Translations under genes and position numbers: made by a program
Part shown: piece after piece, positions 7,236-16,017 of the stretch
Layout: each line of letters starts with the position of its first letter
How positions within the stretch are numbered: position 1 is the stretch's first letter
The notes under the pieces: model-generated
What the model was told of the DNA's origin: nothing
What the model saw: only the letters and a program-made list of their open reading frames with translations
Database searches by the model: none
Assembly (NCBI RefSeq): GCF_900129685.1
Contig: NZ_FQWM01000003.1
Span: 195,745-259,744 of the forward strand
Length of the DNA stretch: 64,000 nucleotides
Direction of reading: 5' to 3'
Origin: Cognatishimia maritima
GTDB lineage: Bacteria > Pseudomonadota > Alphaproteobacteria > Rhodobacterales > Rhodobacteraceae

Positions 7236-9659
7236 TCAGGACTTCAATTTTTCATTTTGCGGGTCAAACAACGGCCCGTCTACCCTTGTGATTGGGTGGC
7301 GTTCACCGAACACTTCGATCTCAAATGTGGTTTCCCCGCAGAGCGCGTTTTCCAGATATCCGAAGATGATCGTTTGTCCGACCGAATATCCGAAGCCAGC
7401 GCTGGTCGCGAGTGAGACCGTCTTGCCGTCATGGATGATGGTTTCACCGCCATAGAGTGGTAGTTTGACGGGAGTAACAAAGGTGCAAAGTTTGCGGTCA
7501 GGCCCTTCCGCCTTCTGCTTCGCCAACACCTCGCGACCAAGGAAATCACCGCCGGCCTTGAGATGGACGCGGAACCCAAGCCCAGCCTCGATGGGGGTGT
7601 AGTCGGGGGTAATGTCGCCCGACCAATAAAGATAGCCCTTCTCCAGACGCAGAGAGTCGATGGCGCGATAGCCGATGTCTCGAATGCCGTGAGGCTCACC
7701 TGCACCGTGCAAGGCCTTATAAACATGGGCAGCGAATTCCGTCGGGACGTGTAGTTCCCAACCCAGTTCGCCGACAAACCCGATGCGTACAGCGCGAACC
7801 GGCGCGCTACCAACCGTGATGTCGCGGGCCGTACCAAAGGGGAACGCCTCGTTGGAAACGTCCTGTTCGCAGACCGCTTGCAGCACGTCGCGCGCCTTGG
7901 GACCGCAAATATTAATAACTGCGCGGCCAGAGGTCACCTCGATCATTTGGACCGAGCCGTCCTTGGGCATGTTGCGGCGAATCCAGTCTTCGTCATGTGT
8001 GCCGAAGCCCGAGCCAGTGACGAGATAGAAGTGATCTCGCCCAAGCCGGGTTATGGTGACATCGGCCTCGATGCCTCCTGTTTCGTTGCAGAATTGTGCG
8101 TAGATCACGGTGCCGTCGGGCTTGTCCATGTTGCAGGCGGCAAGGTGCTGCAACAGATCCAGTGCGCCGGGGCCGATGATTTCGAATTTGGCAAAGCTCG
8201 ATTGATCAATCAGAGCCACGCCTTCGCGCACCGCCTTGTGCTCCTCGGCGGCAAACTTGTGCCAGCCGGGCTCAAGGAAATCGAGCTGGTCTACAGGCTC
8301 AACGCCTTCCGGAGCAAACCACAGTGGACGTTCCCAGCCATTCTTGGATCCATAGACCGCGCCCTTCTTCTTTAGGATGTCATATAGCGGCGACAGACGC
8401 AGGTTGCGGGCGCTTTCATGTTCCTGACCGGGATAACGCATCTTGTAATGATGCGCATAGTGTTCGACCGCGCGCGGGTACATGAAAGACTTGGTGCCGT
8501 GATGCGGCCCGAAGCGGCGGCAATCGAGCGGCCAAAGGTCAAGGCTGGGGCGCCCTTCGGTGATCCATTCGGCGATCATCTCGCCAGCCCCACCGCCGGC
8601 GGCAATGCCATAAAGGAATCCGGTTGCCATCATCAGGTTGTCAAAGCCCGGCGCCCAGCCCAGCACAAAGTCCCCGTCCGCCGAATAGGGGATCGGGCCG
8701 TTGATCACCGAGCGGATGCCAACTTCGTTCAGGACCGGTGTCACCTGTGCGGCCAATTCCGCCAGTGGGCCGAACCGGTCGAGGTTGTCCGGTAGCAATT
8801 GGCGCACGAACTCTCCTGGGATGCCATTATCGCCAAAGGGTAGGGTGCCTTCTTCATAGCCGCCGATTACAAGGCGGCCACCGGCATCGGGCTTGTAATA
8901 CACAAGACGCTCCGGGTCGCGCAGGGTGGGCAAGCCTTTAACCAGCGCCTCATCAGGAAGCGGCTCTGTCACGATATACTGATGCTCAACCGCGCAAGCT
9001 GGGACATGAATACCCAGCTTCGCACCCAATTCACGGCTCCACATTCCGGCGGCCATTACGATGGTCTCAGCCTCATAGTCGCCTTCGCTGGTCATCACCT
9101 TGGTGATGCGTCCGTCCTTGATTTCGAAATCCAAAACCTTCACATCCTGCCGGATTTGCGCGCCGTATTTGCGGGCGCCTGAGGCAATGGCCTGACACAG
9201 GCTGGCAGGGTCAACATGACCATCCGAGGGGATAAACGCCGCGCCTTGCAAGCCTGAGTCGTCGATATAGGGAAACAACTCCTTGGCCTCTTTGGCGGTG
9301 ATCATCTCCATTTCCAGATCGAAGCTTTTGGCCATTGTCGTCAGGCGTTTGGCTTCCAGCAACCTTTCTTTGGTTGCCGCCAACCGCAAGCTGCCGACCT
9401 TCTTCCAATCGAAGGCCATACCGGTTTCTTCTTCCAGCCGGTCATACATGGCCACCGAACGTTTCAACATGCGGGTGGTATTGCGAGATGAGCGCAACTG
9501 CCCGACGAGGCCCGCCGCATGCCAGGTTGCGCCTTCTGTCAAGGAGGCCTTTTCAAGCAGAACGACGTCCTTCTCGCCGTTTCTGGCAAGATGGTACGCG
9601 GTCGAACATCCGATGATGCCTCCGCCAATGATGAGATGCTTCGCTGAATGGGTGGTCAT
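7236..9659 (-). CDS. Dimethylglycine/sarcosine dehydrogenase-like flavoprotein with GcvT domain
   Basis: An 807-residue cytoplasmic enzyme. The FAD-binding GGGIIG is at residues 12-17, and the WHAAGL motif carries the histidine that binds FAD covalently in this family. After the D-amino-acid-oxidase fold and an FAO_M-type linker come a GcvT aminomethyltransferase domain (about 430-700; SLRLEKGYLYWSGDI) and its C-terminal barrel. Such enzymes oxidatively demethylate dimethylglycine or sarcosine and pass the one-carbon unit to tetrahydrofolate. ATG at 9659 has AGGA upstream and places the FAD loop at the usual depth; the longer frame to 9845 was rejected because it crosses the operator repeats. 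Confidence 0.88.
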   Translation of the reverse strand: MTTHSAKHLIIGGGIIGCSTAYHLARNGEKDVVLLEKASLTEGATWHAAGLVGQLRSSRNTTRMLKRSVAMYDRLEEETGMAFDWKKVGSLRLAATKERLLEAKRLTTMAKSFDLEMEMITAKEAKELFPYIDDSGLQGAAFIPSDGHVDPASLCQAIASGARKYGAQIRQDVKVLDFEIKDGRITKVMTSEGDYEAETIVMAAGMWSRELGAKLGIHVPACAVEHQYIVTEPLPDEALVKGLPTLRDPERLVYYKPDAGGRLVIGGYEEGTLPFGDNGIPGEFVRQLLPDNLDRFGPLAELAAQVTPVLNEVGIRSVINGPIPYSADGDFVLGWAPGFDNLMMATGFLYGIAAGGGAGEMIAEWITEGRPSLDLWPLDCRRFGPHHGTKSFMYPRAVEHYAHHYKMRYPGQEHESARNLRLSPLYDILKKKGAVYGSKNGWERPLWFAPEGVEPVDQLDFLEPGWHKFAAEEHKAVREGVALIDQSSFAKFEIIGPGALDLLQHLAACNMDKPDGTVIYAQFCNETGGIEADVTITRLGRDHFYLVTGSGFGTHDEDWIRRNMPKDGSVQMIEVTSGRAVINICGPKARDVLQAVCEQDVSNEAFPFGTARDITVGSAPVRAVRIGFVGELGWELHVPTEFAAHVYKALHGAGEPHGIRDIGYRAIDSLRLEKGYLYWSGDITPDYTPIEAGLGFRVHLKAGGDFLGREVLAKQKAEGPDRKLCTFVTPVKLPLYGGETIIHDGKTVSLATSAGFGYSVGQTIIFGYLENALCGETTFEIEVFGERHPITRVDGPLFDPQNEKLKS

Positions 9660-9701
9660 TTCCGATTCCTCACTGAATTCGGAATTAGACTGCCACAAAA
9701 A

Positions 9702-9741
9702 CAACAAAAAACAACAAAAAATGTGGAAAGATGTTGAAATT
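9702..9741. promoter_or_regulatory. Second copy of the DeoR-type composite operator
   Basis: CAACAAAAA occurs at 9702-9710 and 9712-9720 (10-bp period), followed by a 20-base block at 9722-9741 that matches 17 of 20 bases of the block at 4597-4616. It lies in the divergent region between the dehydrogenase gene and the AraC-type regulator gene. It probably binds the same regulator as the proX operator and joins transport and demethylation in one regulon. Confidence 0.6.
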
Positions 9742-9836
9742 GAGAAGTCGATGACGCAAATTACTCTGAATTCCGGCGCTTTCAAAGGGCGGAAAAGGGC
9801 GAGATCGTCGCCAGTGCAACCCAAAGGAGGTAAGTC

Positions 9837-10811
9837 ATGGAACACCCGGCACGGAATTCCTTCAACTCAGGAGCACAGCCAATTGTTCAGGATGTGGTCA
9901 TCATGTTGGGTGACGGTGCAACGTTGGCGGATTGCAGTGCAATTACCCAACCCATGCTCACCATGAACGAAATCTCGGGACGAAGGCATTACAGATGGCA
10001 TTATGCCTCGCTGAATGGGTCGGTTCAAAAACTTGCCTGCGGAGCGGAATTGTCTTGTGATGCCGATGTGGGTCAATTGCATCACGATACTTTGGTCGTC
10101 TTGAATTGGGGCAGTGCTGCCACCGCAAAGGAAGACAAGCTAATCGCATGGGTGCGCCGGCAATACCGGGTCGGCAACAAGTTTATCTTGCAGGGGAATG
10201 CGGTGTTCACTTTGGCGCGCGCCGGTTTGCTAAGCGACATCCCCGTCGCCGTCCATTGGGAATGGATGGAAACGATGAAGGAGCTTTACCCGAATATCCT
10301 AGCCGTTGATCAGCTCTACTCGGTGTCCCCGCGCATTTGCGCCAGCACTTGCAGTGATGCAGCGACGGAATTGGTGGTTGGCCTTATTGAAACACGCCAT
10401 GGCCGCGAGATCGCAAGCAAGGTGCAAGAGCAACTCAACCGGCCGGCTTGCCGCCCCCCGACCACTCCGCAAAGCATTCCCCTGGCACGCAAGTATGGTT
10501 CGCGAAACCAGACTTTTCTGGCTGTGGTTGAACGCATTCAAAGCAGCTATGAGGAAGACATCTCCGTGCAGGATCTTTGCTGCGAGTTCAACATTTCAAG
10601 GCGCCAGCTTGAACGGCAATTTGCAGAAAAGACAGGAACCTCACCCCTACGGTTCATCAAGGATCACCGGTTGCGAAAGGCGCAGAAACTGTTGCAGATC
10701 ACCAACATGAGCGTTCTGGAAGTGGCCATAGCCTGCGGCTTTCAATCCGACTCGTGCTTCCGCACGGCCTTCAAGCGCAAATTCGGAGTGACGCCAAAGC
10801 AATTTGTTTGA
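9837..10811 (+). CDS. GATase1-like AraC-family regulator (GbdR/GlxA type)
   Basis: A 324-residue regulator with an N-terminal DJ-1/PfpI-like domain (about 15-190) and a C-terminal AraC double helix-turn-helix (about 220-322; LCCEFNISRRQLERQF and VAIACGFQSDSCFRTAFKRKFG). This architecture is shared by GbdR, CdhR and ArgR of pseudomonads, which activate betaine, carnitine and arginine genes. The position next to a dimethylglycine dehydrogenase gene favours a GbdR-like role, sensing betaine or dimethylglycine. The DJ-1 nucleophile cysteine is not evident, as expected for a ligand-binding version. AAGGAGG at 9824-9830 fixes the start. Confidence 0.85.
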   Translation: MEHPARNSFNSGAQPIVQDVVIMLGDGATLADCSAITQPMLTMNEISGRRHYRWHYASLNGSVQKLACGAELSCDADVGQLHHDTLVVLNWGSAATAKEDKLIAWVRRQYRVGNKFILQGNAVFTLARAGLLSDIPVAVHWEWMETMKELYPNILAVDQLYSVSPRICASTCSDAATELVVGLIETRHGREIASKVQEQLNRPACRPPTTPQSIPLARKYGSRNQTFLAVVERIQSSYEEDISVQDLCCEFNISRRQLERQFAEKTGTSPLRFIKDHRLRKAQKLLQITNMSVLEVAIACGFQSDSCFRTAFKRKFGVTPKQFV

Positions 10812-10861
10812 TTTCGCGCCTGACGGTTGCGTACGAGAAGGATTTCTGGGAAGGAATAACC

Positions 10862-11623
10862 ATGGCGAAATATGACCAAGAGATCCTCAACGCCGTGGCT
10901 TTGCGCGGTACTTTGACCGTCACGGAACTGTCCGAAATGCTGGGTGTTTCGGATCAGACGATCCGACGGATCGTCAAGCCGCTGGTTGATGCCGGCAAGG
11001 TTGAAAAGGTCCATGGCGCCATTGTCAGTATCGAAAACCCGATGACGGCACCATTCCAGATTCGGATGCATCACAACCGTGAAGCCAAGGCTCGTATCGC
11101 CTCCAAGGTGGTCGAGCTTATTCCCAATGGCGCGTCTGTTGCCATTGATGCGGGGTCCAGTTCAGGATTCGTTTCCCAAGCTCTACAGATGAAGAAGGAT
11201 CTCACGGTCGTAACAAATTCAGCATTTGTGGCGAGTAAGCTGTCGATGACAAAGGGTAACCGGGTCTACTTTGCCGGCACGCAATTACGCGATTACGATG
11301 GAGCTTCCTATGATCGCACGGCGTTTCACACCGTAGAGAAAATGCAAGTAGACTTCTGTGTCGTAACCGCTGCTCAGGTGCATCCCGAACGGGGGTTTCT
11401 CATGGCAGAACAATGTGAGGCGGATATGGTCGAGGCGATGTCACGTATTGCCAAACAGGTAATTTTTGCTGTCGATCACAGCAAAGTCGAGGCAACGAGC
11501 ACGACCGGGCTGATCGCGATTGACGAGACAAGCGAAGGAATTTGGATCGTGACAGATTCCAATGAGGTGGTCCGCCACGCTAACCTCAAGAATGTTGCCC
11601 GGGTCATAGTGAGCGATGCCTGA
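10862..11623 (+). CDS. Second DeoR-family transcriptional regulator
   Basis: A 253-residue DeoR protein: N-terminal helix-turn-helix with VSDQTIRRIVKPLVDAGKV, then a DeoRC sensor with DAGSSSG and VVTNSAFVASKL. It is clearly paralogous to the protein at 4671-5441 (shared NRV(Y/F)(F/L)AG and DVD-type phosphate loop regions). AAGGA at 10851-10855 supports ATG at 10862; the frame stays open upstream into the AraC gene. It lies 50 bases after the AraC-type regulator and is probably co-transcribed with it. Its target is unknown; either copy could bind the repeats at 4546 and 9702. Confidence 0.85.
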   Translation: MAKYDQEILNAVALRGTLTVTELSEMLGVSDQTIRRIVKPLVDAGKVEKVHGAIVSIENPMTAPFQIRMHHNREAKARIASKVVELIPNGASVAIDAGSSSGFVSQALQMKKDLTVVTNSAFVASKLSMTKGNRVYFAGTQLRDYDGASYDRTAFHTVEKMQVDFCVVTAAQVHPERGFLMAEQCEADMVEAMSRIAKQVIFAVDHSKVEATSTTGLIAIDETSEGIWIVTDSNEVVRHANLKNVARVIVSDA

Positions 11624-11973
11624 ACAGTGATCGTGAACACTTGGCGTAGAGTGAACTCCGAAATATCCTTTCATTCCAGTCGGCCTTGATTGACGATACG
11701 GGATCCGCAGGTCGACGGTGTACCCGCAGACACGTTCGACCAGAAAGATCAGTTTGCCTTTCCATGCTCCTTATATTCGTACCTAGTTAGTACTTCGCTA
11801 ATGAAACCAATCAGGCAAAACATATAGCGTGTAAGATAGATTATGTTATATTTATGGCGGATAAGAAAAGACTTGTTACGACCGTCAACTCTACGCGTCT
11901 TGGCCTTCATCGCGCGCTGTAAATGCGGTTGGAAAACCGACGCAACACATGAAACCGTGCATATCTACCGAAG

Positions 11974-11987
11974 TGCAATCGGTTCCA
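11974..11987. promoter_or_regulatory. Degenerate LacI-type operator
   Basis: TGCAATCGGTTCCA matches 12 of 14 positions of the perfect palindrome found at 12084 and 21467. It lies 110 bp upstream of the better site, a distance that would allow looping by a LacI tetramer. The match could still be chance. Confidence 0.35.
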
Positions 11988-12083
11988 AGTTCTTACCCAT
12001 CCCCTGAAGCTGGTACGCGGAGTAGCGCAGGGTTGCGTGTGACAGATCATGTTTGTTGCAGATCTTCATACGGAAAGGCAAAA

Positions 12084-12097
12084 TGCAACCGGTTGCA
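12084..12097. promoter_or_regulatory. LacI-type operator upstream of the inositol uptake operon
   Basis: TGCAACCGGTTGCA is a perfect 14-bp palindrome centred on CG, the hallmark of LacI-family operators. It lies about 95 bp before the first gene of the operon. The same 14 bases occur inside the 18-bp palindrome at 21465-21482, which lies between the two other arms of the inositol cluster. The LacI protein at 17247-18266 is the likely binder. Confidence 0.75.
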
Positions 12098-12191
12098 AAA
12101 ATGAGTTGACTTAGCCCCGAAATGATCGCAGCTTTGCAGTGGAAGGTAGAGTCGGGACCGTTTGCCAAAAACAGGCGGTCTAGGGAGAGAC

Positions 12192-13010
12192 ATGCTCGAA
12201 TTTGCGTTAAATCAGGTGACGATGGCCAACGCGCCGCTACGCGATGTGCTAAAGACCGCGCAGCGTTTGGGCTGCGTGGGTGTTGAGCTACGCAATGACT
12301 TGAACCGCCCTCTTTTTGATGGGCTTTCGGCAAAAGACGCAGGTGCGATGGTGCGTGATCATGGGCTTCGCCTGCTGGGTCTTTCGCAAATCTACCCTTG
12401 CAACCGGTGGTCTGAAACCATCGCAAAGGACAGCCAATGGCTGATCGACAGCGCTGTTGAAGCCGGGGCGGAGGCCATCAGCCTGATCCCGTGCAACGAT
12501 GGCGACCAGCGGAAAGACATCAACCGCGTTGATCAATTGGTCACGGGGATTGAAGCAATTCACCCAATGCTAAGACAGGCAGACATGAAGGCGTTTTTTG
12601 AGCCGCTTGGGTTTCAATCATCGTCGTCTCGTTTGAAGTCCGAGGCTATTGAAATCATGCGATCTTTGGATGCAACCGATTGCATAAAGATCGTACATGA
12701 TACGTTTCACCATTATCTGGCCGAGGAAGACACGCTGTTTCCGGCGGAAACCGGCATCGTACATATTTCTGGTCTGGCCGATGTTTCGATCCAAAAACCC
12801 GATATCGTTGACGCGCACAGAGGGCTTGTGACGGCCGCAGACCAACTGGGGTCTGTGCAGCAGATCATTGCCTTGATCGACGCGGGCTACACAGGGGCAT
12901 TTTCGTTCGAATGTTTCGCGCCAGAGGTTCACGACCTTGCAGCGCCAGAGGCGGCCCTCAGGCAATCCATGAATTTCATTGCTTCACACGCGCAGCAGAG
13001 AGCGGCGTGA
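12192..13010 (+). CDS. Sugar phosphate isomerase/epimerase-type TIM-barrel protein (IolI-like)
   Basis: A 272-residue protein of the xylose isomerase-like/AP endonuclease 2 superfamily. Candidate metal ligands are seen in FFEPLG, VHDTFHHY, HISGLAD and FSFECF, in the usual order of glutamate, aspartate/histidine, histidine and glutamate. In inositol loci such proteins isomerise ketoinositols (IolI, 2-keto-myo-inositol isomerase) or act as hydroxypyruvate isomerase-like enzymes. GGGAGA precedes ATG at 12192; an in-frame ATG at 12162 lacks a ribosome site. It is the first gene of an operon leading into the inositol ABC importer. The exact reaction is uncertain. Confidence 0.75.
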   Translation: MLEFALNQVTMANAPLRDVLKTAQRLGCVGVELRNDLNRPLFDGLSAKDAGAMVRDHGLRLLGLSQIYPCNRWSETIAKDSQWLIDSAVEAGAEAISLIPCNDGDQRKDINRVDQLVTGIEAIHPMLRQADMKAFFEPLGFQSSSSRLKSEAIEIMRSLDATDCIKIVHDTFHHYLAEEDTLFPAETGIVHISGLADVSIQKPDIVDAHRGLVTAADQLGSVQQIIALIDAGYTGAFSFECFAPEVHDLAAPEAALRQSMNFIASHAQQRAA

Positions 13011-13091
13011 TGCGGAGTTTTGTCTAGCCCGCACAGCGGGCGATCCGGTGAGTAAAAAAGGTGTTCCGGACACCAACTAGGGAGGAAACTT

Positions 13092-14030
13092 ATGAAGAAA
13101 ACATTTATGATGGCTGGCCTTGTTACAGTCATGGGCACAGGTGCCTTCGCATTGGAGATTGGCGCAACCTTTTCGCGCTTTGACGACAACTGGCTGACCG
13201 TTCTGCGCAACGGTATGGTCGAATATGCAGAGTCCATTGATGGTCTGACATACCAACAAGAAGACGCCAGCGACGATCTTGCAAAACAGATCGATCAGGT
13301 CACAAACTTCGTGGCGCAAGGCGTTGATGCGATCATCGTGAACATCGTTGATACTTCTGCGGGTGCCGCGATCACAGCTGCAGCGGGCGACACCCCGCTG
13401 GTGTTTGTGAACCGCGAACCAGACAACGTAAACGAACTGCCGCCGACCCAAGCCTTCGTTGCTTCAAACGAGATTGAGTCAGGCACATTGTCTGCCTTTG
13501 AGGTCTGTAAAAACCTGCGCGCCGAAGGCAAAGGCAATGGCGCGCGCGGCTATCTGATGAACGGTCAGCTGTCCAACCAAGCTGCGGTTCAACGCTCTAA
13601 GGACGTGCATGACGTGATCGGCATGGACATGTGCAACTTCATGGAAATCATCGATGAAGCACCGGCCAACTGGTCCCGCGACGAAGCGCAGGATTTGATG
13701 ACCAACTGGATGTCCTCTGGTGAGCCTTTTGACTTTGTTCTAGCAAACAATGACGAAATGGCCATTGGCGCGATCCAGGCGATGAAAGCCGCAGGTATGG
13801 ACATGGCTGACGTTCAGGTTGGTGGTGTTGACGCATCTCAGGACGCCCTGCTGGTTATGGCAGCAGGCGACTATGACGTGACCGTGTTCCAAGACTCTGT
13901 TGGTCAGGGCACAGGCTCTATTGATGCGGCCATCAAGCTCGCAAACGGTGAGAAAGTCGACACCAAGGTCTACATTCCGTTCGTTCTGGTGACGCCAGAC
14001 AACATGAATGACTTCTTGGACAAAAACTAA
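13092..14030 (+). CDS. ibpA: Inositol-type ABC transporter substrate-binding protein
   Basis: A 312-residue periplasmic binding protein of the Peripla_BP_4 (ribose/inositol) family. A signal peptide of about 20 residues ends GTGAFA. The mature protein has the family's VDAIIVNIVD first-lobe hinge, VFVNREP, and AGDYDVTVFQDSVGQG in the second lobe. It captures a cyclitol or sugar for the following permease and ATPase. AGGGAGGAAAC precedes the ATG. Inositol as ligand is inferred from the iol genes around it; the single-domain ATPase is also typical of this importer type. An 11-bp stem-loop follows it. Confidence 0.85.
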   Translation: MKKTFMMAGLVTVMGTGAFALEIGATFSRFDDNWLTVLRNGMVEYAESIDGLTYQQEDASDDLAKQIDQVTNFVAQGVDAIIVNIVDTSAGAAITAAAGDTPLVFVNREPDNVNELPPTQAFVASNEIESGTLSAFEVCKNLRAEGKGNGARGYLMNGQLSNQAAVQRSKDVHDVIGMDMCNFMEIIDEAPANWSRDEAQDLMTNWMSSGEPFDFVLANNDEMAIGAIQAMKAAGMDMADVQVGGVDASQDALLVMAAGDYDVTVFQDSVGQGTGSIDAAIKLANGEKVDTKVYIPFVLVTPDNMNDFLDKN

Positions 14031-14050
14031 CTTCAAATCCCACCCTTTCT

Positions 14051-14080
14051 TCAGGGCGGCGCAAGATGCCGCCGCCCTGA
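14051..14080 (+). promoter_or_regulatory. Intercistronic stem-loop after the inositol binding-protein gene
   Basis: A perfect 11-bp stem (TCAGGGCGGCG 14051-14061, CGCCGCCCTGA 14070-14080) with an 8-base loop lies in the 83-base gap between binding protein and permease. No T-run follows, so it more likely protects the upstream message from 3' exonucleases than terminates. It should raise binding protein over permease. Confidence 0.65.
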
Positions 14081-14113
14081 GGAACGACTTGACGCCAGAA
14101 GGAACCCCGACCA

Positions 14114-15187
14114 ATGGCAGACACCAGCCACGGCACCGGCGGGCTTGTTTTCGACAAGTCCAAGAGATCATGGCCGAACGAGCTAAATATTGCGCTCGCC
14201 CTGATCATCATCATCGCCATTTTTGAAATTCTTGGGCAGGTTCTGCCTTATATGAACGGCCAAAGCTTCCTATTCGACACACGCGACCGTTTTGACTCTG
14301 TCTTTAACGAAGCGCGTCTGAAAATTATCATTCTGCAGGTCGCCATCATTGGTATCATTGCCATCGGGGTGACACAGGTCATCCTGACCGCAGGCATCGA
14401 TCTGAGTTCCGGCCCCTTGGTTGCCGCTACCGCGATGATCGCGATGAGCTTTGCGCAGACCGAACTCGTTAACGGCAACCCAAACCCAAAGGCGGTTTTC
14501 GGCCCATGGGCGATGGATCTGCCGGTCATCATCCCCGTTCTCGCAGGCCTTGCCTTTGGGGCCATGATCGGGGCGATCAACGGGACATTTGTGGCCTATT
14601 TCCGCATCCCACCCTTCATTGCAACGCTGGGCATGTTCCTTGGCTGTCGTGGTATCGCGCTTTGGTGGACATCCGGTAACCCCGTCTCTTTCCCAACAGA
14701 AAGCTATTCCTTCATCGGGTCCGGCATGATGCCTGTGGTCTGGTTCCTTGCACTGGCGGCGATTTTCCACTTCATCCTGCGCTACACTGTGTATGGCAAA
14801 CACACCTATGCGATTGGCTCCAACGAAGAAGCCGCGCGGATGTCGGGCATCAACGTCAAACGCCACAAGGTCATGGTCTATATGATCGCCTCTATGCTGG
14901 CGGCCTTCGCGGGCATCGTTCTCAGCTCCAAAGCTTCCACGGCGCAGGCGGGTATGGGGGAGTTTTACGAACTCTTCGCCATCGCCATGGCGGTGATCGG
15001 CGGCATCAGCCTGACCGGTGGTCGCGGTTCGATCATTGGCACCGTGCTGGGCGCGATGGTTCTGGGCGTGATCCGCTCTGGCTTTACCTACGTGAAGCTT
15101 GATGGGTCCTACCAGCTGATGGCTATGGGTTCGATCATCATCGCTGCGGTCATTCTTGACCAATACCGACAACGCAACCGAGCATAG
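14114..15187 (+). CDS. iatP: Inositol-type ABC transporter permease
   Basis: A 357-residue inner-membrane protein of the BPD_transp_2 (RbsC/XylH) family with about nine or ten hydrophobic segments. Landmarks include VILTAGIDLSSGPLVA near residue 98, FRIPPFIATLGM, and AVIGGISLTGGRGSIIGTVLGA, the family's cytoplasmic coupling region. It forms the channel with the ATPase encoded 14 bases downstream. The start is weakly supported by AGGAAC. Inositol specificity is assigned from gene context. Confidence 0.88.
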   Translation: MADTSHGTGGLVFDKSKRSWPNELNIALALIIIIAIFEILGQVLPYMNGQSFLFDTRDRFDSVFNEARLKIIILQVAIIGIIAIGVTQVILTAGIDLSSGPLVAATAMIAMSFAQTELVNGNPNPKAVFGPWAMDLPVIIPVLAGLAFGAMIGAINGTFVAYFRIPPFIATLGMFLGCRGIALWWTSGNPVSFPTESYSFIGSGMMPVVWFLALAAIFHFILRYTVYGKHTYAIGSNEEAARMSGINVKRHKVMVYMIASMLAAFAGIVLSSKASTAQAGMGEFYELFAIAMAVIGGISLTGGRGSIIGTVLGAMVLGVIRSGFTYVKLDGSYQLMAMGSIIIAAVILDQYRQRNRA

Positions 15188-15201
15188 TCAGGAGAGAAAC
15201 C

Positions 15202-15987
15202 ATGAGCGAAGAATACGTTCTAGAAACCCAAGACCTGACCAAACATTATGGTGGCGTGCATGCCTTAGAAGGCGCAAACTTCAAAATGCGCAAGGGCGAG
15301 CATGTGGCCATCATGGGTGACAACGGGGCGGGTAAATCCACCTTCGTGCGCCAGATCACAGGCGTTGAACAGCGCACCCGTGGCAAGGTCTGGCTCTACG
15401 GTGAAGAGGTGAATTTTGCAGGCCCGCTGGATGCACGCGAAGCCGGCATTGAAACCGTGTTCCAAACCTTGGCTTTGGCCGACGATCTGGACGTGCCGGA
15501 CAACCTGTTCCTTGGTCGCGAGATCACAAAGTTTGACTGGCTCGGCCCGTTCCGGATGCTGGACTATAAGGCGATGCGTGAGGCCACCATTGAAGGGCTG
15601 AACCGGACAGCAGTGAAAATCCCCAATATCCGCAACTCGATCCGCAATATGTCGGGTGGTCAGCGGCAATGTGTGGCGATTGCGCGAACCGCAACTTTCC
15701 ACTCGCGTCTGACGATCATGGACGAGCCGACAGCAGCTTTGGGTGTTCAGGAAACCGCGCAGGTGGAAAACATCGTGCGTACCTTGAAGGAAGCAGGCGA
15801 ACCCCTGATCCTAATCAGCCACAATATGCGGCAGGTCTTTGATCTGGTGGACCGGATTGTTGTCTTCCGTCGCGGCCGTATGTGCGCCGACCTCGACATC
15901 AAAAGCGGGGATTACACCGGCGAAGATGTCGTGTCTTATATCACCGGTGCTAAAACCGGTGAGGAGTTCATGGAACATGCGCTTTAA
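15202..15987 (+). CDS. iatA: Inositol-type ABC transporter ATP-binding protein, single ATPase domain
   Basis: A 261-residue cytoplasmic ATPase with Walker A GDNGAGKST near residue 40, signature MSGGQRQCVAIART, Walker B LTIMDEP and switch histidine ISHNMRQV. Ribose/xylose importers usually have a 500-residue fused double ATPase; this single-domain form is common in alphaproteobacterial fructose- and inositol-type systems and works as a homodimer. CAGGAGAGA precedes the ATG. Confidence 0.9.
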   Translation: MSEEYVLETQDLTKHYGGVHALEGANFKMRKGEHVAIMGDNGAGKSTFVRQITGVEQRTRGKVWLYGEEVNFAGPLDAREAGIETVFQTLALADDLDVPDNLFLGREITKFDWLGPFRMLDYKAMREATIEGLNRTAVKIPNIRNSIRNMSGGQRQCVAIARTATFHSRLTIMDEPTAALGVQETAQVENIVRTLKEAGEPLILISHNMRQVFDLVDRIVVFRRGRMCADLDIKSGDYTGEDVVSYITGAKTGEEFMEHAL

Positions 15988-16017
15988 GGCCCCTACCCCA
16001 ACGCTTGAGGACGATGA

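Larger units (their letters stand above)
11624..12191. other. Long intergenic region before the inositol operon
   Basis: About 570 bases with no credible gene. The centre (about 11760-11870) is markedly AT-rich, and the 3' half holds two LacI-type operator candidates (11974-11987 and 12084-12097). No RNA gene was recognised. A weak AGTG...CACT inverted repeat follows the DeoR stop, without a T-run. The length and AT-rich core suggest a promoter region with upstream elements. Confidence 0.6.

Noticed and set aside
11624..12191. Possible tRNA or small RNA gene in the long gap
   Set aside because: No cloverleaf or conserved TPsiC-like sequence found; the AT-rich core looks like promoter DNA.
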